Origin: Andrena cerasifolii
Lineage: Eukaryota > Arthropoda > Insecta > Hymenoptera > Andrenidae
Direction: 5' to 3'
Assembly: GCF_050908995.1 (NCBI RefSeq)
Contig: NC_135130.1
Span: 6,565,001 to 6,629,000, forward strand
Length of the DNA: 64,000 bases
Part shown: piece by piece, positions 54,531 through 64,000 of the stretch
How the letters are laid out: the number at the start of each line of letters is the position of its first letter
Position numbering within the stretch: the stretch's first letter is position 1
Notes under the pieces: generated by a model
Seen by the model: only the letters and a program-made list of their open reading frames with translations
Told to the model about the DNA's origin: nothing
The model's database searches: none
Position numbers and translations under genes: made by a program

Positions 54531-56829
54531 TATTTGGACTATCCGAAGTTCTATACAAAAAATTCCTAGACTCCTCCCATCTACATTTGATTTAAATCCA
54601 ACCCACATGCATCTATACCTTAGATCTAAGTTTATAAACGCCTTAGAAATTTTCAGTGTTCGAAAGAAAAAGCATCGGAACTTCTCGAGTTGCGTTTGTT
54701 TAACGTCAGAAACGCCACGAACCACATCGACAGCATTTGCTTGCTATAGAGGATATCTCATCGTCAGGTATTACATAAATCTCGTTAGCAGAAGTAATAT
54801 AGCCGTCGATGGATTTCAGCGATAGTACAATAACCCGCACCGTGTCGAGGAACGCACACGAAAAGGGAAACGGAAAGATAAGCGGCAGCCCTTCCTGTGT
54901 TACGCCGGCGGAAGTGGAGGCACCGAAGCAACAGATAAAACACGGACAGAAAGTCGATCGCGGGACTTTGACGTGTTGCGAGAACAAGTTGGTCCGGAAC
55001 TCTCGATGCTCCTCATCGGTTGCTCAGCGCCTGGGAACTGGAACGGAATAACGCTTCCAAGATGAATATCTAAGGGAGAGCCACTGCAAAAAAGAAACAA
55101 TGGTAAAACGATTTCATCGGTGAAAGAAAGCCAGCTAAACGATACGTCGATGATGATGATCGTCCCCGGGGTCCAGAGGATGGAGTTAATAATCCTTCGG
55201 AGATGAGGCAGACGCTTCGAAACGTGGGAGAACACTTTGCTGGGATGTTGTTTCGTGACAAAATGGCCCTCGTAGATCTCGCATAAATGATCTAACGGTA
55301 CCAGCATAGCAAGGGCTATGAAAAAATGATCAGTGGGCAACTCGAGCTACCTTGATTGGGACCTCTATCGTGTTGGACGGCAGAGATTAGGGTTGATTGG
55401 CGCACCCTAGTTACGTTCTGCAGTCATTATTTATAGAGAAGAGGGCTGCAGGGATTATTATTCGCTGGTCTCTTAGTTGGGATATATGATAGGAGGCATT
55501 TGCATGCTGGAAACGGGCTTAAAAAGGGGGATGATTTATAGTCATCCTAGACACTTCTGAACCGAGGGACTCCATTTCTTCCACGCGGATTCCCGTTACG
55601 GGCATCGTCCAGGAAGCAACATTCATCAAACGTACGGCAAGAGAAATCGCTGCTAGACGAATAATATATTCGTTGGAGTGTGCATTATCATCATACTCAG
55701 CATCGTAGAGTGTACTGAAGATCTGTGGGTGGGGGACAGTTGATCCTAATAAGAGAAGAAGAATCATTGTTCGAGGCTCTTTAATCTCTGCATCCGCGAT
55801 ATAACGAAACGAAAGTTACCCTGGCCCGCGTGAAATAGTTCGTTGCTTACGGTCCGCCGTCAATCGAGTCGCGGTGCAAGCTTGATTTCCTGAGGATGGA
55901 GCAATAACGACGCTGCAAAATTGCAGGTAAATGTCAGGATAGGTAAATGATGGTTTGGACGTTGAAGAAAATCCAGAGAAATGATTACGAATCGCGATGG
56001 CAGTCGCGAGAGTCGTGTCCTGGTTTCGGTCCTGTTGGTCTTATCCTCGGTCACCGACTCGAAATTCGCTTTCGTTTGGGTGGGCGTTGCAAAGCGTGCC
56101 AGGCTTCGAAATGTACATCGGTGACTTAACAGCGGCCGCTGAAGTGATAACATTATGTGTTGCTTGTAGGATACAGGTAGCAGAGCTAACCTAGAAATTA
56201 GAATTTAGTTATAATTGAGACTAATTTAAACTCTAACGCGGACCTAACTCAGAGTGGATGGAGATCTAAGTTGAGCCTAACTTGGATTACTGTAGACCCT
56301 TGTCTAGATCTGAGGTAGATCCAACTCGGATTAACCTAGACTCTACACTCCCATCTAGATCTAACTAATTTTTCCAGGCCTCTATCTTTGAAGGTAGATC
56401 CTCACCTATACCCACAGACCTATCCATCCAAATCTTCACCTACATCCACTGATATTATCTACCTGAACCTACATCTAGCTTCAATCTAACTCGCATCCTA
56501 AACATAATCGTCAGCTGCAGCCGCACAGTACCGTTTACCACGATGCATCAGCTGCAATCCGTGATACACTACAGAAAAGTGTTACGTTCCACGCCTGTTA
56601 ATGCAACCCGACAGCTGTTGAGCGGTATGCGTGGCCTTAATTTTGTTTGCTCTTGCCATCGACATCGACCCAAATTTTCTTCAGGCTCTTTCTCTCGTGG
56701 TCAGACATCGACCGGACACTCGTTCCCCTCAAGGTTGCGAATTCCCCGAGTCTCTCAGTGGCCACTGGAACAAAATACTCTCAGTATCCACTTCCCCACT
56801 ATCCATTTAACTTAAAGAATTCACGAGGT
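54531..56829. other. Intergenic/intronic with degenerate tract
   Basis: From 56190 to 56510 the sequence keeps returning to CTAACT, AGATCTAA and ACCTA phrases, a degenerate repeat. Two minus-strand frames (54900-55340 and 55519-55767) have hydrophobic stretches but no family or splice support. Confidence 0.45.
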
Positions 56830-56945
56830 GGTAGTTTATTATTTACAGTGGCGGTAAGCAGAACTAACTTAATATCAAGCCCTCAATCTTTGGGATATAG
56901 ATTTTAACGCACAAACCTTATTTTCCTTACTGTTCGGAGTTGGAC
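56830..56945. repeat. Unnamed dispersed repeat, copy D
   Basis: ATCAAGCCCTCAATCTTTGG and TTATTTTCCTTACTGTTCGG align with the middle and 3' parts of copies A and C. This is the most diverged of the four. Confidence 0.45.
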
Positions 56946-57793
56946 CTCTTTTTTTTAACGCAACCACTGTACGTGCGAAACGTGGAACTCGGTTGGCTCC
57001 TCCTCCCGAAGCATAATAGCCCCGCAATCAGTTCATCCACTTCGTTAGCTTCCCCGGACGATCCAAAGAATCGTCTTCGCGGTTCAATAGATCATTATGC
57101 GCTCGGTTTTCGCGTGAGTCGGCCGTTCTCGGAACACTTTCGAACCAGACGTCTGCACAGTCGTGCCACATTACGCGTTGCACCATGAAACTCGCCTACC
57201 CTCGTTCTTCCTGCGAAACTTTCGAAGCAGGAAGCCCGGGCCCGGTGTCTACGAGTATGAAAAATCCGAAGTGCTCACAGTAAACTATCATTTGACGTAG
57301 TTGCAGACTGTATGCCAGGTTTCCAGGATCAGTAATAAATAAAAACACTCGCTGAGTCGTGTGAAATTCACAATCAAGTGTTTTTGGTTCACATTAAGTT
57401 CCTGTGAAACGTCAAAGTTTTGGGCAATTCAGTATTTGCGTGGATGCAGTCGAGTGTGTAGAAATTAGAGGAGGGAAACTATCTGAAGGGAGCAATCTCA
57501 TGCTCGTGGGAATGCATCGATCAGAATTAGATTAGAGATAATAGAAAAGCTTATGTGTAAGAATGGTCAAGGTAGTAGATGAAGAAATGAAAGGAATGCA
57601 TTAACATTAGGAACAGATTCAATCACATCTATTGAATTGTAATTTCTATTCTCCCACTTCAAATTAACCGGCTTATATTTCCATTCTACCATTGCATTCT
57701 TCGCTGAACTTAACACAATACTATTTCAGAGTTAAGTTTCTCTAGAAAATCAATTGTTCTTTGTTGTTCTTTGTTCCACTTATCAGACTCCTC
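56946..57793. other. Intergenic/intronic, no gene recognised
   Basis: Nothing supported. Confidence 0.5.
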
Positions 57794-58378
57794 TGTGGCG
57801 GATTTGTCGCTAAACCGCCTTCGTGTGTAAGGAACGTTGTTACTGTTAGGCGCAGGCCCGCTTGGGTTTTCCCCCGTGGGCCTGGGTGAGTTAGGCTATG
57901 GTCACGTTATACATCTGGCAGCCAAACTGGTCCAGGTCAGGATTTTTCCGCGCACGGACGCGTCTTCGTGCCGATTTTTCCCGCGCGTTTTCGGCGTCGC
58001 TTGAGGGACGCGGCCCTCTGCGAGGGCTGTATAAATAGCCCTCCAGGGGTGACGCGCACACTCATTCTCGTACTGCGGTTTTTGAAAGTTTTCCCCGCAA
58101 CCACTCATTTGGACTCACTTCTACACGAGGCTGGTAACTCCAATAACTCTAGCTCTGAGGGACGGTCTACCGAGGGGACTAAAGGAAACATCCTCCGCCC
58201 TATACTCAAGCTAACTATTAAAAAAAAAAAACGCGCAACCCTCGCTCACGTACCAGTCCTTTGAGGGACGACGAGACGTCGTGTCGTTGCAATTTTACAA
58301 GTGTTAACCGTTCCACGAACTTTGTTAATCCAGCGAGAACTACCTACTCACGTCTATTAAAAAAGGAGTGGTGTACAG
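57794..58378 (+). mobile_element. Candidate solo LTR
   Basis: A stretch of distinct, GC-richer composition begins TGTGGCGGATT and ends GGTGTACA. It has a TATA box TATAAATA at 58030-58037 followed by a plausible transcription-start region. No internal retroelement genes flank it and no target duplication is certain. It could instead be an isolated promoter with an untranslated exon. Confidence 0.4.
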
Positions 58379-58527
58379 ACATTCATCTCGATTCATTTAC
58401 ACCCCCCACCTCCAATGTTACATTTCAAGATAATTAAAACATTCTAATTACTGCTGCGTCGAACAACTAACTCCACACCGACAGTCGACTCCAAATCCCC
58501 AAAAAGCTTAGTCCTTGAAATCTTCTC

Positions 58528-58641
58528 ATGGACAGGACAAACGGCGTGAACATTCAGAATATCTTAATACAACTATTACCAACCGAAGAAGAAGACATTA
58601 CGGTCGTTTCTGATGAATTATTGCTGATCGAGAAGTCCTAA
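58528..58641 (+). CDS. Candidate 37-residue small ORF
   Basis: It reads MDRTNGVNIQNILIQLLPTE then a second acidic-hydrophobic half ending LLLIEKS. Composition is amphipathic and protein-like. No homologue is recognised and nothing shows that it is transcribed. Chance cannot be excluded at this length. Confidence 0.2.
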   Translation: MDRTNGVNIQNILIQLLPTEEEDITVVSDELLLIEKS

Positions 58642-59035
58642 TTAAATGCAAGCAATTAATATTGATGCGAACAGTTAAGAAGAGCTAGAAACGTCTATTT
58701 TTCCTTTAAATAAATGTTATCCCTCTTGCGATGGAATATTTATTCCGTTCCGGGTACATCGGATTAAAAGCTGACCATTTGTTGCGCAATGCCTCGTTAA
58801 TAAACTACCTACGCAAAAACTAGGCGATTCCTTTCGCGTTTTCTTCATTACTTCTCCCAACAACTAATTCGCATACCTCTTTTGTAATCCGACTTCTTTC
58901 AACCTGTTACGCCTCCCTGGAATCGTTTTTAAAATATTACAGCGTGGAAGCATTTCCACTGGAATTCCCCCGAAGATCATCTCAATCTCCCTCGTTCTAA
59001 ATCCTCCCAATACTTCACCATCGATCACTCCGTTA
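58642..59035. other. Intergenic/intronic, no gene recognised
   Basis: AT-rich; nothing supported. Confidence 0.5.
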
Positions 59036-59759
59036 AGGGGGGAATCCTATTCTTTGTGCTAAAAACATAGCAAAATTGGGGATTTTTTTTTAACAAACGA
59101 GCGATTTGATTCGTCTGAAATTTGGACCATATTTTGATGCATCTTTGAGGAACGAATAGTTTTTTTTTTATTAATTTTTCATAACAAATATAGGAGTTAT
59201 ACATGATCGACCAACACGCCGCGCAAAATTCGTCGTCTGCTGGTGTGCATGATATTTATATTCCTGGTAACCTAAACCAGAAAAATGAAACGGCGTTTCA
59301 CTGTATACATATGTAGCCATAATGTGATGAGCTAGAAAAAAATACTATAATTTTTTGAGGAGTGTGGAGAATTTTCAGATTGAAAGGTCTGAAACTTTTG
59401 TTATAGGTACAATTTTGTGCCAATTTTCTTATGTAATCAAAGAATTATATAACTTATCGGTATTCTGATTCATCAAAGTATAAAGTAATGTTTGCTGGAC
59501 ATACAGGGCAAATTTAAAGGTAATCGGTTTAGTGGTTACAGAAATATCGTACACACCAGCGGACAACGGTGCCGTGATGGTCGACCATGCATAACTCCCA
59601 CATTTATTATTAAAAATTAATAAAAAAAAAACCACAACTTCTTCAAAGATGCATAAAAACAAGGTCCAAATTTCAGATCATCCGAATCGCTAGTTTCTTA
59701 AAAAAAAAAAATCTAAAATTTCGCTACGTTTCTAACCCAAAGAATAGGATTCTCCCCCT
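59036..59759. mobile_element. TA-flanked palindromic MITE, 724 bp
   Basis: The ends AGGGGGGAATCCTATTCTTT and (inverse) AAAGAATAGGATTCTCCCCC plus T are each bordered by TA. Arms of about 220 bases or more pair with modest divergence, for example GATCGACCAACACGCCG.. against CGGTGCC.TGATGGTCGACC. It belongs with the AGGGG-ended elements at 5974 and 12700 by design but not by interior. Confidence 0.85.
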
Positions 59760-62244
59760 TAATATTATCATCCTCAACTCACTCTCGCGTTTAATTGAAT
59801 CGAACGACGCCGATAATCGAGGTCTTACATTACGAGTAATTGCAAGCTTTAAAGCCTTGTAACGAGGTAATGAAACGGGACGCTGCTTCAGCTTTTAACG
59901 AGGCGCAGCCCGATTATATTACGAGCAAGAAACTGTCTTTATTGCGGCAAGAAAATGGCACGCAGCGTGAACCGTGCTTGTCGAAGTGCAGCAGGGTCTG
60001 AAGGAAGTTGAAACCTCGGGCGGCAGAAAAAAAAGCAAGGTTCGCATCTCGGAATAAATACGAAGAGCTCGCAGAATTTCAATTAGGTACTAAGAAATCT
60101 GAAACTCCCGATTGACCACCACTGTGCCTTTATTACCCACAGGAAAGTGACCATTACGAGCGAATGATCCTCTTCCTCCTTATATTACGAGTCAAAACAG
60201 GAAAGCTACAGAAAGGAAGATTTTTGTGCAGACACCCAGGGTGGAAGTGAGTCACCCCAAGCGTTCCCATCTGCTCCCGATGCCTATGGGGTCCCGGAGG
60301 GGCACGTCCCCGCTCTCCCCGCGGCGTTAGGGGCCACGTAAGTCGACCAGTCGTTCCCTCCCTCGCCGTTTCCCCACCGTTCGCGCTCGCCGACCCTCGA
60401 ACGGCCCGTATTCAAAGACTTCGCCCGGCGTCTGTCGGTAGTTAGTCGCGGGAGCTCCATCGTGAACCGCGTGTCCCGGCTCCGTTTCATCGCACCGCGA
60501 GCACAAGTGCCACAGCGCCACCCCCACCTTATCACCCCCTTACGATAAACGCGAGATCGCCGGCTGATCTTGACCCTGCCAGCACCGCGTCCGCGCGGGA
60601 ACCCTACACCGGCGCAACAGGTCCTGCGGCTCGCTCCTCTTCTCTGGACACTGCTCCATTGTTCCTGGTGGCATAGTTAACTCACCAGCCTCCCCTCCAG
60701 GAATTGGACGAAGGATCGAGCGAAACCGTGGACAGAAATTCACGCGCGCTGTGCTTGAGGAATAGAGACTGAGCTCCGAAGGATAAAGGCTCTTCTGGAT
60801 ACATTGCGAAGGTTCGGCTGTTCTTAGTGGAGTCACCGGGAATTCCGTGGTGTATCGAAGTTATTGGAAGGTGGTTCTGGAGTGGACGTGCGGGATACCT
60901 GGCACGGATCAGTGAGAGAAGAAAGTTTGCGCTTGGTAGCTGCGTCCGGCTTGAGACGCGCCCGTTGCTCACCTTCCTCGAGCGTTGCTCATCCTGGGTG
61001 GGTTTTGGAAACCTTTCCAACGATTTTCACTGATCTTGTGAGAACTTGTGACTTGTGGGAATACTAGTGCTCGATCCTGCGACGAGATACTTCCATGGAA
61101 TGTCGGCAGTCTGACGATCCAAGGTGCGATCCTGGTTACTTGTAAAGACCCAGGGAACGAGGTGTTCACTGTGCTGTGCTTTGCATGGGACCGAATGGAT
61201 CAGTTCGGAGGGCGCTCTGATCAGCAACTGGACGACTCGACTCTCCGCGTTTTTTGTAAGTGAAGCTAGCGAAGTCAATCTTTGCGGGAATTTTCGGCGA
61301 AAGGAATTGAAAGGGGTAGCAAAACTTTTTGCTCAGACTGCTTTGTCTGGGTGGTCTTTAAACGTAGGGGATTGAGACAATTTTAATAATAATTTACTTT
61401 ATTTTCGTGTAGCAAATTAACGATGGCTCGTATGTGAGTTGTTATACTGAATTAATTTTAAAGTTGCCTCAACGCTTTTGAATTAAAATTTTTGATGATG
61501 TCTCCAAAGGGTCGGACGCTTAGCCTAGGGGCGTTGAATATTCAAATTCGCCCCTGATTAGGCGGCTTGTTAATTACTGAAGTAAGGGTGGAGGTTTTCC
61601 ACCCTTTTGGGTTCTTCACCCTTCAACGACGAGTAGCTTAGGGCGTGTGATGAACACTAATGGACTTTCGGTATACATGTAGGTATTTAATATGCCTCTA
61701 TAATAGAGCATCATAAAATTGGGCAGGGTAGAAGAACTGTTTGTTATTATAGAATTATTATAATACCATCTACTACTGGGAGGTTGAAAAAAATTTGTGG
61801 TTTGTTTGGAGGCACGTATGTATTGCGGTAGCAGATCAAGTTGCAGAAACCGAGACTGTAGATTCCTTTAAAATCTGTTTATACAGCAATGGCCATAGAA
61901 ACTGCACCACCTTGAAAATATCAACGATCCTGGTTTAAGTCAAACACGAGCAGTGACCATCTGTGTTATTAGGCATTAAATGTTTGATTTGAAATCAAGG
62001 AAACATCATTTCAGCAGTGATTTTTCAAAAGGGCACATTTCAGATTTTATTTCATTTCCGTTTCTTCTTGAGACTTAAAAATTATTTCACTATGTCATCA
62101 GACGAACTTGGAAATAAGACATTTTTCAAAAAGGAATTAAATCTATTTTGTAGTGGTTTGTGCCACTGGGGGATGTAATTTAACATTATTAAAGCGATGC
62201 CATCAAAATATGCTTCAAGGTCAAAAATGGGAATATGTTTATTA
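59760..62244. other. GC-richer region with candidate 5' exons
   Basis: From 60240 to 61260 the DNA is CpG-rich and holds two strong plus-strand donors, CCAC then GTAAGT at 60338 and TTTTT then GTAAGT at 61256. An acceptor (CCTCCCCTCCAG) ends at 60710. This resembles a promoter with alternative untranslated first exons. No coding frame could be confirmed. Confidence 0.35.
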
Positions 62245-62688
62245 TTAACCCTTCGTTGACACTCTGGGTGTGAGCCACCCATAAGCTGATTTTGACGCTC
62301 TATACCTTCTATATGTAAAATAAATACCTTTTTTCCAAAGCCGACTTATAAACTATTTTCTCTCTCAAAATATTATATCTGAACAATAACTCTGTAGATT
62401 TTTAGCTTCTAATATTGGAATTTGTAAAAGTTAACAAATTTTTAAGTTTTTCTTCGTGTTTTCTCGACACATGGAACTCTAGATTTTTTTTTACAAAAAC
62501 TGTGATGAAATTTCAATCAAAAAACTTGTGGAATACATTCTGCAGACCTTAAAATTGACCCATGATTTTTTTCATGACGATTGGATTCTTCAGATAAGAA
62601 TGGCAGTCGTTCAAAAATTGTTCTGGGTGTGAGTCACCCAGGTATGTCAAAGTTGGTCGAAAAAAGAGGTGTGTCAATGAGGGGTTAA
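62245..62688. mobile_element. piggyBac-like MITE copy near right end
   Basis: TTAA flanks and inverted ends CCCTTCGTTGACAC and GTGTCAATGAGGGG. Inside both ends lie CTGGGTGTGAGCCACCCA and CTGGGTGTGAGTCACCCAG palindromes. It is related in design to copies at 1070 and 13934 but different in its interior. Confidence 0.88.
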
Positions 62689-63589
62689 ATGGGAATATGA
62701 TAATGATTGTTTATCACAATCAATCAACAGATATATACTCCAAAATAAGTGGATTAACTTAACACTTTGGATTAATACTAACTTCGCAGTAAATATTATT
62801 TTCAATTTTTCTATACTCTGAGTTAATTTAGCACTTTGTACTTTAGTAGCTACTTCGATGCAACCCTGTTGTATCAGATTGCGTAAAAAAATTAAAAAAT
62901 ATTTTAAGCATGTACCCACTAATTTACCACCAGTGCTACATTTTTCTAACGAGATACCTGCCATCGGAATATTTCGTTACGGAACTTCTTTTCCGCGCAT
63001 TCTTTCCAGCTTCGTTCCGCGACGAAATTCGTTGTGCGTTACACTCGGGTAGATTCCGAAGAAAATGCCAGAGGTGCACGAACTGCCGTACAGAAATTAT
63101 AATGGAGGTATTAAACGGCTCGGTCTTTGAATACTTGGTTCTTATCGGCGATAAACACGGAACATATCGCTCCGCGTGGAATTTACGTAATTAAGCAAGG
63201 CTTTCCGATGCTGTGTGGTTTCACGGCTAGTAGCAATTGTCCCCCCGAAGACTACCGTTAAAGTGATCGTGACCTCGATCGAGTCTCTATAGATTCTGTA
63301 TAGATCCGCGTCGATCGTCTATATATGACTGAGCGCAACCGGATCGGCCGCTTTTTACGAAATCGCTGAAAGGTTAGAACCTAAACTTGACTCGGGGAAC
63401 GACTTCTATTTTTTTTTTCTCTCCCTCGATTCGTCTGTCGAACTGCTCGCGCCTTTATCTTGTTCAGTGGTCCATGAAAAGCAGCAGATTAAACGAGTTA
63501 TTTACTGATTTAACGCTCCTGGTATACGGGGTGGGCCGATAATAATTACCATCTTCGATATCTACGAATTATTATTAGATACTAGCTTT
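62689..63589. other. Intergenic/intronic, no gene recognised
   Basis: Nothing supported apart from a duplicated ATGGGAATATG on each side of the preceding element. Confidence 0.5.
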
Positions 63590-63795
63590 ACTACTCGGCT
63601 TCACCCGAAATTTAGATTTTGATTTTTTAAAATTTTTTTTTTTAATTTTTTTTTGTAAAGTACTTAGTCACATTTATCTGGAGTAGTCAGGAATAATGAG
63701 GCACATTTCGTGATCCCAGAGTTTATCGTTCGAAAGTTTTTAGGCGACAGACCAACACACAAACATTTTGCTTTCTGCTTTATATATTCAGATCT
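63590..63795 (+). repeat. Dispersed repeat with CGGCTTC head, copy 2
   Basis: TACTCGGCTTCACCCGAAAT, GAGGCACATTTCGTGATCCC, TTTATCGTTCGAAAG and TTTTTAGGCGACAGAC match copy 1 at 32940-33160 in the same orientation, ending in TTTATATATT. Confidence 0.75.
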
Positions 63796-63920
63796 TTATT
63801 GCGCGAAGATAGATAAGAACTGCGCAAGAAAAGTGAAAGGGAGAGAAAAGTTTTTTTTTGCGTTAGTTCTTTGCAATAAAATCGTGAAATTAAGAGAAAA
63901 AATCGATGACCCCTCTCATA

Positions 63921-64000
63921 GGGGCCGTCCTTAAATTGCGTAAGGGTAATTTTCACAATTTCTTACTCCCTCCCTCCTGCAGTATAAGAATTCGTAAGAT
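63921..64000 (+). mobile_element. GGGGCCGTCC-ended MITE, cut by window end
   Basis: GGGGCCGTCCTTAAATTGCG matches the left end of the element at 26251 (GGGGTCATCCTTAAATTACG). The final bases include TATAAGAATTCGTAAGAT, also similar to that element's right half. The rest lies outside the window. Confidence 0.7.

Noticed and set aside
54900..55767. Two minus-strand frames with hydrophobic stretches that might be a receptor gene
   Set aside because: No family motif, no phase-consistent splice pair between them, and the acceptor at about 55086 leads to an early stop.

Overview
The window reads as nuclear DNA of an insect, most likely a hymenopteran (ant, bee or relative). The genes have several short introns with GT/AG ends. 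The best matches by eye are animal housekeeping proteins. The non-coding DNA is AT-rich and crowded with piggyBac-, hAT-, Tc1/mariner- and pogo-type elements. Species cannot be named from sequence alone. No bacterial operon, CRISPR array, virus or toxin gene was seen.

Left half (1-30400) is gene-bearing. After a transposon graveyard (1-3030), six multi-exon genes can be reconstructed with phase-consistent splice sites: an 11-finger C2H2 zinc-finger protein (minus, 3304-7137); a CDCA3/Tome-1-like cell-cycle protein (plus, 9020-11794); RBM48, a minor-spliceosome factor (minus, 11981-14601); WDR33, the poly(A)-signal-reading subunit of CPSF (plus, 16931-23339); LSG1, the cytoplasmic 60S-maturation GTPase (plus, 24338-27450); and SSU72, the RNA polymerase II CTD phosphatase (minus, 28004-29265). 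Three of the six act in nuclear RNA processing; this may be chance. CDCA3-like/RBM48 and LSG1/SSU72 are convergent pairs; the zinc-finger gene and CDCA3-like are divergent.

Right half (30400-64000) has no recognisable protein-coding gene except an apparently intact Tc1-type transposon (49643-51320, 350-residue DD34E transposase). The rest looks like a very large intron or an intergenic desert. It holds solo transposons, two copies of a tRNA-derived SINE, a four-copy unnamed dispersed repeat, a candidate solo LTR, low-complexity tracts, and a few isolated candidate 5' exons (30277-30397, 42684, 60337/61255).

The most distinctive theme is intron colonisation by inverted-repeat elements. Palindromic TA-flanked MITEs make up most of one intron each in the zinc-finger and RBM48 genes. 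TTAA-flanked piggyBac-like MITEs sit in RBM48 and WDR33 introns. A hAT-type element packed with an ATTCGAA-rich tandem array sits in an SSU72 intron. Several elements are nested, and in the clearest case the empty site can be read from the opposite arm of the host element.
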